38,694 nt of DNA from assembly GCA_005882045.1 (NCBI GenBank), contig VBHO01000070.1, positions 1-38,694 on the forward strand, written 5' to 3'. Made by a program: the position numbers and the translations under genes. The notes under the pieces are model-generated. The model searched no databases. It was not told the origin of the DNA and saw nothing but the letters and a program-made list of their open reading frames with translations. Below, piece by piece: positions 15,762 through 26,439 of this stretch. The stretch comes from Chloroflexota bacterium. GTDB taxonomy: Bacteria; Chloroflexota; Dormibacteria; CF-121. Position 1 is the first letter of the stretch. Every line of letters starts with the position of its first letter.

Positions 15762-18421
15762 CGGTCGACCTGAGACGTTCGCCGGCCCCGCCGGCGGCCG
15801 GTGGCCGCGTGCCGCCGCACAACCTCGAAGCGGAAGCATCGGTCCTCGGCTCCTTGATGCTCGACCGCAACGCGATCGTGCGGGTGGCTGACTTTTTGCG
15901 ACCCGAAGATTTTTACCTGGATCATCACGCCCAGGTGTACCGCGCGGCGCTGAACCTGTACGATCGCGCGGATCCCATCGACCTGCTCACGCTCGCCGCC
16001 GAGCTGGAGACGATGCGCGTGCTGGAGCGGATCGGCGGTCAGGCGTTCCTTGCCGAGCTGCAGAGCGGCGTGCCGACGGCCGCCAACGTCGAGTACTACG
16101 GCCACCTGGTCGAGGAAGGCGCGACCAAGAGAAAGTTGATCGGCGCCGGCGGACGAATCACGGCGCTTGGTTTCGACGAGAGCACGCCCGCCAGCCAGGC
16201 GCTGGATACCGCGGAAAGCGTCATCTTCAACATCGCCGAAGGCCGCATCACCCAGGACTTCGTCGCCCTCAAGGACATTCTCAAGACGACCTGGGATCAG
16301 ATCGAGCAGATCCACAAAGATTCGTCGGTCATCTCCGGCGTGCCAAGTGGTTTCCACGATCTGGATGCAAAAACCGGCGGTTTCCAGAAGTCAGATCTGA
16401 TCATCATTGCTGCAAGACCTGGGGTGGGAAAATGTGTGGTTTGGAACACGCTCGTCGATGATCCGGTCACTGGCGCTCGGGTCACGATCGAACAGATCGT
16501 TCGTGAGCGGAGACCAATCGTGTTTGGGTTGTCGCCGCGAGGACGGATCGAATGGCGTCACGTCAGCGATTGGGTTGATAGCGGTGTTCAGCCATGTTTT
16601 GCGGTGACGACGCAGACCGGCCGGCGCATCGAGGTGACCGGACATCATCCGTTTATGACGGTCAGCGGCTGGCAGCCGCTACACGATCTGGTCGTTGGCG
16701 ACGCGATCGCTGTGCCACGGGCACTGCCGAGTTTCGGTAAGGAATCGATCGATCCGCAGCGCGCTCGGCTACTAGGATATTCCATTGGCGATGGGGGCCT
16801 CTCCCGTGGATCGCCCGCTTTCACAAATACGGACCCGATCATCATTGACGATTTCAAAGAGAGCGTCGCGTCGCACTTTCCAAACTGCCACATTGCCCAG
16901 CGGGGCATAACCTACTTCGTCTGTGCGTGGGCACGAGTGAGGTCGCTCAAGTTGAAAGAACGCCTCGCCGTCTATCTCCGCCGCGTGCGGAGGCCAATTG
17001 CGAAGAGTCCAATCATCGGCTGGCTCACACAGTTCGGTCTATGGGGAAAAAAGGCAGACATCAAGCGCTTTCCTGATCAGGTGTGGCGATGGAACCGCGA
17101 GACGCTTCGGGAGTTCCTGCGAGCATTAATGTCCTGTGACGGCAGCATCTTCGCGACCCAAAATGGCCATCCCCGGATCGAATTCGCGGTCGCGTCAGAA
17201 GGCTTAGCAAAGGATGTTCACCACGCCTTCGTCCGGTTCGGCATCGTATCGCGCCTCTACCGAAAGTCTGAGCGTTGCTGGCGCGTTCAAATCACCGACT
17301 CCGAGTCCGTGGCTCGATATCAAGCCGAAATTGGCTGGATCGGCGAAAAGGCAGGTCGGTTCCCAAATGACTTGCCGCAATTCCGGAGCAACAACGGGCA
17401 TCTGCCCAACGCGGTCTGGAAGTTGGTCGGTCAGGCAGCTTCGGCGCGTAATCTGTCGTGGGCGAAGCTCGCGGTCGTCTCCGGCGAGCGCGTTCGCACC
17501 TCCAAATTTGAGACCTACAATCCACGGACCAATCACGGCTTGTCTCAGCGTCGCCTGGCGATCTTCAACGAAGTGCTCGACGATCCACAGCTCGCGGCGC
17601 TAGCGAATCCGGAGTTGTACTGGGATCGGATCGTTTCGATCGAGCCGGCTGGTAACCACCAGGTCTATGACCTGACGGTTCCCGAGGGCGCCAACTTCAT
17701 CGCCGAGGACGTTATTGTCCATAACACCTCGCTGACACTCAACATCGCACAGCACGCATCGATCCAATACAAGGTTCCTGTGGCGATTTTCTCGCTCGAA
17801 ATGTCGGAGCAGCAGCTCGTTACCCGACTGCTGTGTAGCGAGGCGTCCGTCGATTCATATCGCCTTCGGACTGGACTTTTGAAAGACGCGGAGTGGCCGC
17901 GGATCGCGCAGGCGATGGGGGCGCTCTCGGAGGCCCAAATCTATATCGATGACTCGCCGAGCATTTCGGTGATGGAGATGCGAACGAAGGCACGCCGCTT
18001 GAAATCGGCGAACAATCTTGGGCTGATCATCGTCGACTATCTGCAGTTGATGCAGGGTCGGAATCAGGAAAACCGCGTGCAGGAGGTCTCTGAGATATCA
18101 CGTTCACTGAAGAGTCTGGCTCGCGAGTTGCAAGTTCCGGTCATCGCTTGCTCTCAGCTGAGTCGAGAGCCGGAGAAGCGAATTGACCACCGTCCGCAGC
18201 TTGCAGACCTCAGAGAAAGTGGCGGCATCGAGCAGGACTCGGACCTCGTGCTCTTCATTTATCGCGAGCGTTTTTACAACGACAACGTCGCAGAGGACAG
18301 GCGCAACATCGCCGAGATCATCATCGCGAAGCACCGCAATGGTCCCACCGGAAAGATCGAGCTGCTCTTCATCGATGAGCAAACCAGGTTTGCCAACCTC
18401 GATCGGGCACGCGGGCGCTAG
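15758..18421 (+). CDS. dnaB: Replicative DNA helicase DnaB with an in-frame intein
   Basis: The precursor is 887 residues; removal of the 431-residue intein (residues 226-656) leaves a 456-residue helicase, normal for DnaB. The N-terminal domain begins [20 protein letters not shown]. The RecA-like domain has Walker A ARPGVGK-T split by the intein between K225 and T657, Walker [15 protein letters not shown], and the C-terminal motif [16 protein letters not shown]. DnaB unwinds DNA at the replication fork. The start is TTG 15758, overlapping the rplI stop, without a clear ribosome site; GTG 15809 is an in-frame alternative closer to the usual family start. ATPase activity requires splicing. Confidence 0.95.
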   Translation: MTVDLRRSPAPPAAGGRVPPHNLEAEASVLGSLMLDRNAIVRVADFLRPEDFYLDHHAQVYRAALNLYDRADPIDLLTLAAELETMRVLERIGGQAFLAELQSGVPTAANVEYYGHLVEEGATKRKLIGAGGRITALGFDESTPASQALDTAESVIFNIAEGRITQDFVALKDILKTTWDQIEQIHKDSSVISGVPSGFHDLDAKTGGFQKSDLIIIAARPGVGKCVVWNTLVDDPVTGARVTIEQIVRERRPIVFGLSPRGRIEWRHVSDWVDSGVQPCFAVTTQTGRRIEVTGHHPFMTVSGWQPLHDLVVGDAIAVPRALPSFGKESIDPQRARLLGYSIGDGGLSRGSPAFTNTDPIIIDDFKESVASHFPNCHIAQRGITYFVCAWARVRSLKLKERLAVYLRRVRRPIAKSPIIGWLTQFGLWGKKADIKRFPDQVWRWNRETLREFLRALMSCDGSIFATQNGHPRIEFAVASEGLAKDVHHAFVRFGIVSRLYRKSERCWRVQITDSESVARYQAEIGWIGEKAGRFPNDLPQFRSNNGHLPNAVWKLVGQAASARNLSWAKLAVVSGERVRTSKFETYNPRTNHGLSQRRLAIFNEVLDDPQLAALANPELYWDRIVSIEPAGNHQVYDLTVPEGANFIAEDVIVHNTSLTLNIAQHASIQYKVPVAIFSLEMSEQQLVTRLLCSEASVDSYRLRTGLLKDAEWPRIAQAMGALSEAQIYIDDSPSISVMEMRTKARRLKSANNLGLIIVDYLQLMQGRNQENRVQEVSEISRSLKSLARELQVPVIACSQLSREPEKRIDHRPQLADLRESGGIEQDSDLVLFIYRERFYNDNVAEDRRNIAEIIIAKHRNGPTGKIELLFIDEQTRFANLDRARGR
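16433..17725 (+). mobile_element. DnaB intein with LAGLIDADG homing endonuclease
   Basis: The 431-residue insertion begins at Cys ([11 protein letters not shown], splicing block A). Block B contains TGHHPF, the C-terminal block reads [12 protein letters not shown], and the element ends IAEDVIVHN followed by extein Thr. These provide C1, the block B His, penultimate His, terminal Asn and a +1 Thr, the complete set for self-splicing. Two dodecapeptide-like motifs, [12 protein letters not shown] and [12 protein letters not shown], mark a LAGLIDADG endonuclease; each keeps its acidic residue, so it may be active. Codon use looks less G/C-biased than in the flanking genes (by eye), in line with horizontal mobility. 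Confidence 0.95.
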
Positions 18422-21079
<2,658 letters not shown>

Positions 21080-21156
21080 TGTAGTCGAGCTCCGGCGGAA
21101 TTTGGCCCAGACTTGGACGCTGCGTCCAAAGCCGCGGCGATCCGCCGAAGAACGTC

Positions 21157-21165
21157 TGCTATCCT
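21157..21165 (+). promoter_or_regulatory. Putative extended -10 promoter for the beta-propeller gene
   Basis: TGCTATCCT (hexamer TATCCT at 21160-21165) lies 24 bp before GTG 21190 in a 110-bp divergent gap. A small dyad, TTGGAC-5-GTCCAA at 21113-21129, sits upstream and could be an operator. Confidence 0.35.
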
Positions 21166-21189
21166 TACTCCGTTTTTCCGGGCACCCAC

Positions 21190-22473
21190 GTGAGATTTTC
21201 GCGCCGCATTACGCTGCTTACGCCCATCACCCTGGCCGCCGGGTTGCTCGCCACCGTTGTCGCGGTTTCCGCGGCGGACACGCGTTGGACGTCGACTGGT
21301 GCCCAGCAGCCCGGGTCGCCGGATCGGCCCGTCTGGTCGATCGCGGTGTCACCGACTCATCCGGCAGTGTTGCTCGCTGCAACGCAAGGCCGTGGCGTCC
21401 TGCGAAGCACGGACTCCGGCACAACCTGGACATCGGCGATCGCGGGCGTCGACGGCGCGTGGGTGGTGGGATTCGACCCGCAACAGCCGGCGACAGCTTA
21501 CGCCGGCACCCAGACCCTGGGCCTCTACAAGTCTCTCGACGAAGGCAAGACCTGGAGGGCACAGAGCCAGGGACTCAACAACCTGGACGTCCGGTCGATT
21601 GCGTTCGGCACCGGCCTGGTCCTCGCCGGGACGGCTCTGGGCGTCTATTACTCAAGCGACGGCGCCGGCTCCTGGCACGCCCTCGGCCTTGACACCCAGT
21701 CGATCGCCGCGGTCGCCGTGCTCCCCAGCGCCAACGGCTTTACGCTCTTTGCCGGGGTCGATAACGGCCCGGTGGGTGCTGCCTTCTTGCTGAAAAGCGA
21801 GGGACTGGGCGGCAGCTGGGCGGTCGTCAAAGGCAACTTTCCCGCCGATGCGGTCGTTCCCTCGCTGGCGGTCGCGTCGGCCCCATCGGGAGGGACCGAT
21901 CCGCCGCTCCTCGCCGGCACCTCGGAGGGCCTCTTTCGCAGCGACGATCGAGGCGTGACCTGGAATCCATTGGCCGGCCTGCCTTCGACGGACTTCAACC
22001 TCGTCCTCTTCAATCCGGCCAACCCTGACCAGATCTACGTCGGCAGCGACGGCGACCAGGGTAATGGCGGCGTTTTCCGGTCCCTCGATCGGGGCGCGAG
22101 TTGGGGCACCTTCGGTGCGGGTCTCCCGGCCAAGCCCCGCGTCACGGCGCTGGCACTGCAGCCGCTCAACCCAGCGCAGGTGGTCGCGGCCACCTGGAAT
22201 CCGACCGATGGCTCGGCTGGGGCCTACCGGATCGAGGACCCCGCCGCGAGTGTGGCTGGCGTGACTCCGACAGCCGCACCCTCCGCGAGCGGCAGGGCTT
22301 CGGCGACGCCACGGGCCAGCACCCCGAGTCCGGCGCCGGTTCGGCGTTCCAGCGGTTCGCCGGCCTACGCGACCTACGCCGTTGCCCTGGCGCTGCTCGT
22401 CGCCCTCGGCGGTGCGATCCTGGCGCGGCGCTGGCGCATGCGGCGCGAGGACAGCCGCATTTACCGCCCGTGA
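21190..22473 (+). CDS. Secreted beta-propeller (BNR/Ycf48-like repeat) protein with C-terminal anchor
   Basis: The 427-residue protein has an N-terminal signal (about residues 7-28, cleavage near VSA), then repeated blades with the BNR pattern SxDxGxTW (RSTDSGTTWTS, KSLDEGKTWRA, YSSDGAGSWHA, RSDDRGVTWNP, RSLDRGASWGT). A Pro/Ser/Thr/Ala-rich linker (about 345-390) and a membrane helix (about 396-418) with a basic tail RRWRMRRED follow. It should face outside. Ycf48-like or sortilin-like propellers bind proteins or glycans; the ligand here is unknown. Start is GTG 21190. Confidence 0.75.
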   Translation: MRFSRRITLLTPITLAAGLLATVVAVSAADTRWTSTGAQQPGSPDRPVWSIAVSPTHPAVLLAATQGRGVLRSTDSGTTWTSAIAGVDGAWVVGFDPQQPATAYAGTQTLGLYKSLDEGKTWRAQSQGLNNLDVRSIAFGTGLVLAGTALGVYYSSDGAGSWHALGLDTQSIAAVAVLPSANGFTLFAGVDNGPVGAAFLLKSEGLGGSWAVVKGNFPADAVVPSLAVASAPSGGTDPPLLAGTSEGLFRSDDRGVTWNPLAGLPSTDFNLVLFNPANPDQIYVGSDGDQGNGGVFRSLDRGASWGTFGAGLPAKPRVTALALQPLNPAQVVAATWNPTDGSAGAYRIEDPAASVAGVTPTAAPSASGRASATPRASTPSPAPVRRSSGSPAYATYAVALALLVALGGAILARRWRMRREDSRIYRP

Positions 22474-22627
22474 CTCAGCGTCACAAGCAGCGCTCCGCCG
22501 TTAACCATCTCTTCACCGGTTCAGGCTGGCGGTGGGCGGCCCACGCCGGTACCCTCATGGCTACGGCCCGTCGAAGGCGGGCTCAGGAGGTCGATCCCGC
22601 GTGCTCACGACCCGGAGGCGTGTCCTG

Positions 22628-23095
22628 ATGGTGGACTCGGCTGAGGCGACCCTGAAGACGCTGGCACTGGAGTTGCCGTCGCCGCCCAAGGCGCTCGCCT
22701 CCTATGTGCCCGTCCAGCAAGTCGGCGAGCTCCTCTACACCTCGGGGGTCATCCCCAGCTGGAACGGCGATGTCCAGTTCCGCGGGGTCGTCGGCGCGGA
22801 TGTGAGCGTCAAGGATGCCGCCCGCGCCGCCGAGATCTGCGCCCTGAACATCATGGCGCTGATTCGCCAGCACGCCGGGTCGCTTGACCGGGTGGAGCAG
22901 TTCATCCAGCTCAGCGGGTTCGTGCGCTCCGCCGCCGGCTTCGAAGAGCAGCCGAAGGTCCTCAACGGCGCCTCAGACCTGATCTACAAGGTGTTCGGAG
23001 AACGCGGGCGGCACACCCGGCAGGCGCTGGGCACCAGCGAGTTGCCGCTCGGGGTCCCGGTCGAGATCTCGGCGATCATCCGCCTCAAGCCCTAA
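22628..23095 (+). CDS. RidA/YjgF family protein
   Basis: The 155-residue protein matches the longer YjgF/UK114-like subgroup: LASYVPVQQVGELLYTSG, the RGVVGADVSVKDAARAAEIC helix, LDRVEQFIQLSGFVRSA, and the C-terminal TRQALGTSELPLGVPVEIS. Classical RidA deaminates reactive enamine/imine intermediates using an Arg near the C-terminal motif. That Arg is not in the classical position here, so the activity is uncertain. ATG 22628 is chosen; GGAGG at 22613-22617 precedes it, and GTG 22601 is an in-frame alternative. The 154-bp gap upstream holds a GC-rich hairpin (22527-22549) but no clear promoter. Confidence 0.8.
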   Translation: MVDSAEATLKTLALELPSPPKALASYVPVQQVGELLYTSGVIPSWNGDVQFRGVVGADVSVKDAARAAEICALNIMALIRQHAGSLDRVEQFIQLSGFVRSAAGFEEQPKVLNGASDLIYKVFGERGRHTRQALGTSELPLGVPVEISAIIRLKP

Positions 23096-24534
23096 GCCGC
23101 CAGCGGCAGCCATGCCGTGAACGTGGCTCCCTGGCCGGGCTCGCTGGATGCCTCGATGGTGCCCTGGTGCGCCTCGACGATCGACTTGGCGATGGCCAGC
23201 CCTAGCCCCGAACCGCCGGTCGACCGGTCGCGCGCCTTCTCCCCCCGGTAGAAGCGCTCGAAGATATGGGGGAGGTCCTGGCGCGAGATCCCAGGGCCGG
23301 TGTCCTGCAACCGGATGGCGGCTCGCCCGTCCGCCTGGAAGACGCTCCAGTGCTGCTCCGCGCCGGGGGCGTACTTGAGGGCGTTCTGGGCCAGGTTGGT
23401 CACCACTTGCTTGAGCGCCTCCGGGTCGGCTCGCACCGTGACGCCCGGCTGAAGGTCGCGTGACTCCACGGCTCCCTTGTCGCGCAGGCTCAACTCGTCG
23501 AGCGCCTGGCCGACGAACTGGTCCAGCATGACCGGCTGGCGGCTGGGTGCGCGGCCCGATTCGAACCGGGTCAGCGTGAGCAGGTCATTGACCAGCCGGG
23601 TCATCCGCGCGCTCTCTTGCTGCATGGCGGCGAGAGACGTCTGGAGCGTCTCGGGGTCGACAACCTCCCGCCGCCCCAGCACATCGATGTAGCCGGCGAT
23701 CGACGTCAGTGGCGTGCGTAACTCGTGCGAAGCGTCCGCGACGAAGTGCCGCATCTGCTCCTCCGACTGACGGCGGACCTCGAAGGCCTGGTCGATGCCC
23801 GCCGCCATCTGGTTGAAGGCAACCGCCAGCGTGCCGATCTCATCGCTCGACCTCGGCACCGTAACTCGCTGCTTGTAGTCGCCGGCCGCCAGCTTGCCCG
23901 CGGTATCCGACATCTGCTTCAGGGGACGGAGCGCGCGGCCGACGATCAGCGGACTCAGCAGCAGAGCCAACAGCAAGACAGAGAGCGACCCGATGACGGC
24001 GACCTGGCGGTCGAGGCTCAGGGTGCGGTCGATGTCATCGGTTGGGATCGAGAGCTGCGCCAGGGCGATCGCCTTGGTGCCGTTGCGGATGACGTTGAGC
24101 ACCACGAGAGAGGTCGAGCCGTCGGCGGCGGTCGCCATGTAGTAGGCCTTGGGCCTGCTCAGGGCGGCGGTGCGGTAGTCCTGGATGGTCAGCGTCGGCA
24201 CATCGGGACTGGTGGCGAGCGTCGCCGGCGTGGACGCGATCAAGCCGCCATTCGGTCCGAGGATCGCGGCCGAGGTCCGTCGAGAGCGGAGCTCGTCGCT
24301 GAACGTCTGCGACAGGATGAGCGCGCGCACGACGGTGGCGGGCCGGCTTGCGTTCTGTCTCTTGAAGGCGGTGAAGACCGCGTTGTATTCGCTGACCAGG
24401 ACATCGGCGTTGCTGCGAAAGAGGACCTCGCGCGCGGCGAAGTACTGGGCGATGCCTCCGGCGAGCAGCAACACCGCCAGCAAACCGAGATAGAGGAAGG
24501 TCAGACGCCAGCGCAGCGATCGGAAGCGGGCCAT
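23092..24534 (-). CDS. Sensor histidine kinase
   Basis: The 480-residue membrane kinase has TM1 (about 11-31), an extracytoplasmic sensor region (32-177), TM2 (178-198), a HAMP domain (199-251), the HisKA motif FVADASHELRTPLTS with phospho-acceptor H270, and an HATPase domain (NLAQNALKY, DTGPGI, GGSGLGLAIAK). It lies 34 bp after its response regulator gene on the same strand. Its 3' end overlaps the convergent RidA-family gene by 4 bp. The kinase looks intact, while its partner is disrupted. The stimulus is unknown. Confidence 0.93.
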   Translation of the reverse strand: MARFRSLRWRLTFLYLGLLAVLLLAGGIAQYFAAREVLFRSNADVLVSEYNAVFTAFKRQNASRPATVVRALILSQTFSDELRSRRTSAAILGPNGGLIASTPATLATSPDVPTLTIQDYRTAALSRPKAYYMATAADGSTSLVVLNVIRNGTKAIALAQLSIPTDDIDRTLSLDRQVAVIGSLSVLLLALLLSPLIVGRALRPLKQMSDTAGKLAAGDYKQRVTVPRSSDEIGTLAVAFNQMAAGIDQAFEVRRQSEEQMRHFVADASHELRTPLTSIAGYIDVLGRREVVDPETLQTSLAAMQQESARMTRLVNDLLTLTRFESGRAPSRQPVMLDQFVGQALDELSLRDKGAVESRDLQPGVTVRADPEALKQVVTNLAQNALKYAPGAEQHWSVFQADGRAAIRLQDTGPGISRQDLPHIFERFYRGEKARDRSTGGSGLGLAIAKSIVEAHQGTIEASSEPGQGATFTAWLPLAA

Positions 24535-24568
24535 GACTAGCCGCGCCCGCCGCGGCGCGACTGACGGC

Positions 24569-25254
24569 TCATGCCTTGATGCGGTACCCGACGCCCCTTA
24601 CCGTCTGGATCAACTTATGCGGCTCATCGCTGAGCTTCTGGCGAAGGTACCGGATATAGACCTCGACGTTGTTGGCGTCGCCAAAGAAGTTGTACCCCCA
24701 CACCTGGTCGAGAATGCGGTCGCGGGCCAGGACCTGGTTGGGATGCATCATCAGCAGGCGCAGAAGGTCGAACTCGCGAGCCGAGAGCTCGATGGCGCGC
24801 CCGTCCCTGCGCACCTCGCGCGTCGTTTCATCCATGGTGAGGTCCTGTACCTGGAGGAGCGGCCCTGCGCTCGGATTTCGCCGGCGCATCACGGCCCGGA
24901 TTCGCGCCAGCAGCTCGCCGAAATCGAAGGGCTTGACCAGGTAATCGTCGGCACCGACCTCGAGGCCCTTGATGCGATCAGCGACCTCGTCCTTAGCCGA
25001 CAGGATGATGACGCCGGTGTCCTTGTTGCCACGGATCGGCCGTCGAGCTTGGGCATCATCACGTCCAGCACGACGACGTGCGGCTTGAACTCGCTGATCA
25101 TGCGTAGCGCGGCCTGGCCGTCAGGTGCGGTCTGGACCTGGAACCCTTCGTACTGCAGCCCGAGGCGAATGAAGTCGACGATGCTGCGTTCGTCGTCGAC
25201 GACGAGCACCCGCGGGCTGCGGGAGGGCGACACCTCGGGAGCCGTCTCTGCCAT
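24569..25254 (-). pseudogene. OmpR/PhoB-family response regulator, disrupted in the receiver domain
   Basis: One frame gives the receiver start (RVLVVDDERSIVDFIRLGLQ, then VVLDVMMPKLDG with the phosphorylation Asp). Similarity stops at about 25044. Another frame resumes with RGNKDTGVIILSAKDEVADR, GADDYLVKPFDFGELLARIR, and a winged-helix DNA-binding domain ending IQTVRGVGYRIKA. Between DG and the next motif about six residues are missing compared with the family, so a short deletion of roughly 17 bases (at 25031-25044) plus frameshift is likely. ATG 25254 is preferred; a TTG at 25266 is in frame but overlaps the -10. It is the first gene of a regulator-kinase operon. Confidence 0.85.
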
Positions 25255-25264
25255 GTCGAGTCTC

Positions 25265-25270
25265 AATATA
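25265..25270 (-). promoter_or_regulatory. Putative -10 of the two-component operon
   Basis: On the minus strand TATATT lies 10 bases upstream of ATG 25254, giving a very short leader. No good -35 is seen. Confidence 0.35.
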
Positions 25271-25294
25271 ACGGCGGTTTTGGCGAAATCCCAT

Positions 25295-25324
25295 CTTCTG
25301 ACGGGCTTCTAAGGGGGCTTTAAG
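25295..25324. promoter_or_regulatory. Three phased direct repeats, possible response-regulator binding site
   Basis: CTTCTGA (25295), CTTCTAA (25306) and CTTTAAG (25318) recur at 11- and 12-bp spacing in the 108-bp gap between the divergent response regulator and PAP2 genes. OmpR/PhoB-family regulators bind direct repeats about one helix turn apart, so this is a candidate autoregulatory site. The site lies upstream of the -10 elements in both directions. Confidence 0.45.
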
Positions 25325-25350
25325 CAAGGCGATTTTGCGCCGTCCTTGAG

Positions 25351-25356
25351 TAAGCT
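25351..25356 (+). promoter_or_regulatory. Putative -10 giving a leaderless PAP2 mRNA
   Basis: TAAGCT ends 6 bases before GTG 25363, so transcription would start at or next to the start codon. No Shine-Dalgarno precedes the GTG. Confidence 0.35.
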
Positions 25357-25362
25357 TTCCCG

Positions 25363-26280
25363 GTGCAGCCGGCTGACGCGCCACAGCGTCCACCCGTGAC
25401 CCGCCGGCGCTCGTGGCTCCTGCCGTCGCTGGTCGGCGGGTACCTGGCGGTCGTGACCCTTTTCATGGTCTTCGTCCTCCACCTGTCGGTGTCGCCCGAG
25501 CGTCTGCTGCTCCTGATGCTGATCGCGGCCCTGATCCTCGGGCGGGCCAGGCTGTTCCTCGCGGATTGGATCCCGTTTCTCGTTCTCTTTCTTTCCTACG
25601 AGTACCTGCGCGGCCTGAGCGGCAAGCTGGGAATGCCGATTCATGACGTGACATCGCTCGAACGGCTGATCAGTTTCGGGCAGATCCCCAGCCTGCTCCT
25701 GCAGCAGGCCTTCTATCACGCGGGTCAGGTCAGCTGGTACGACATCGCCGGTACCATGTTCTATTTCCTACACTTTGCGTTTCCGCTCGGGCTCGGCTAC
25801 CTCTTCTGGATCGTCGACCGGCACAGCTTTCTACGATTCTCGCGGGCGCTGATCGCGATGTCGTTTGCCGCTTTCGTCTTCTACCTGTTGCTGCCGGTCG
25901 CACCACCGTGGAAGGCGGTGCCCGGTGTGGTCAAGATCATCGATCACACGTTGCCGAGCTTCACCGACATACCCGGGCTGCCGGTGCCGGCCACTATCTA
26001 CCACTGGCTGACGCCCAACCAGTATGCGGCGATGCCGTCCCTACACGCGGCCTTCCCCTTTATGGGTGCACTGTTCGCGTTACGCCTCTGGGGCCGCCGC
26101 GCCTGGCTGACGCTCGCCTATACCGCCTGCGTGTGGCTCAGCATCGTCTACCTGGGCGAGCACTACATCGTCGACATCATCGGTGGGGTCATCTTCGCCC
26201 TCGCCGTCTTCTTCGGCGAAGACGCCTTCACCACCTGGTGGCACTCGCGTCATGCAAGTGCACAGTTACACAGAACCTAA
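25363..26280 (+). CDS. PAP2-superfamily membrane phosphatase/phosphotransferase (Aur1/Ipt1-like)
   Basis: The 305-residue protein has about six to eight membrane segments. The catalytic motifs are AAMPSLHAAFP (PSLH motif) and GEHYIVDIIGG (motif with the catalytic His and Asp), as in the PAP2_3 or inositolphosphotransferase group. Such enzymes transfer or remove phosphate head groups of lipids at the membrane surface, for example in phosphatidylinositol-type or sphingolipid synthesis. The substrate is unknown. Start is GTG 25363 with no ribosome site, possibly leaderless. It is divergent from the two-component operon. Confidence 0.85.
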   Translation: MQPADAPQRPPVTRRRSWLLPSLVGGYLAVVTLFMVFVLHLSVSPERLLLLMLIAALILGRARLFLADWIPFLVLFLSYEYLRGLSGKLGMPIHDVTSLERLISFGQIPSLLLQQAFYHAGQVSWYDIAGTMFYFLHFAFPLGLGYLFWIVDRHSFLRFSRALIAMSFAAFVFYLLLPVAPPWKAVPGVVKIIDHTLPSFTDIPGLPVPATIYHWLTPNQYAAMPSLHAAFPFMGALFALRLWGRRAWLTLAYTACVWLSIVYLGEHYIVDIIGGVIFALAVFFGEDAFTTWWHSRHASAQLHRT

Positions 26281-26282
26281 CC

Positions 26283-26373
26283 GGGCGGGTGCGTCGTCCA
26301 GCGGCCCATCGCGCACTCGGCCGAAATCACGACGGCCTCGTGTGCGCGTACAGGCCGCATACGACGCCCGCCC
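26283..26373. other. Large nested inverted repeat (candidate structured RNA or terminator)
   Basis: Five helices nest inside one another: GGGCGGG with CCCGCCC (26283-26289/26367-26373), CGTCGT with ACGACG (26292-26297/26361-26366), GCGGCC with GGCCGC (26301-26306/26353-26358), CGCGCAC with GTGCGCG (26310-26316/26342-26348) and GGCCG with CGGCC (26319-26323/26333-26337), closed by a 9-base loop. That is 31 Watson-Crick pairs with small bulges. It begins 3 bp after the PAP2 stop, in the 159-bp convergent gap before yvcK. It has no T-run on either side, so simple intrinsic termination is not clearly its role. Confidence 0.7.
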
Positions 26374-26377
26374 TATT

Positions 26378-26407
26378 CCGCCCGAAAGGGCGGCGGCCCG
26401 AGGGCCG
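26378..26407. terminator. Two short GC hairpins in the convergent gap
   Basis: CCGCCC-GAAA-GGGCGG (26378-26393) has a stable GNRA tetraloop. CGGCCC-GA-GGGCCG (26394-26407) follows at once. Together with the larger upstream structure they lie past the ends of both convergent genes and could stop or stabilise both transcripts. No T-tract is present. Confidence 0.4.
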
Positions 26408-26439
26408 CTGCTCGGCCTGCGGCCTCGCTCCTGCTTAGC

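Noticed and set aside
22601-22627. GTG 22601 as the start of the RidA-family protein
   Set aside because: It would add a short basic segment foreign to the family; ATG 22628 has GGAGG 10 bases upstream.
23555-23590. tRNA T-arm-like sequence on the minus strand (GGTTCGAATC)
   Set aside because: It lies inside the histidine kinase coding sequence, and no acceptor or anticodon arms surround it. No tRNA gene was found in the window.
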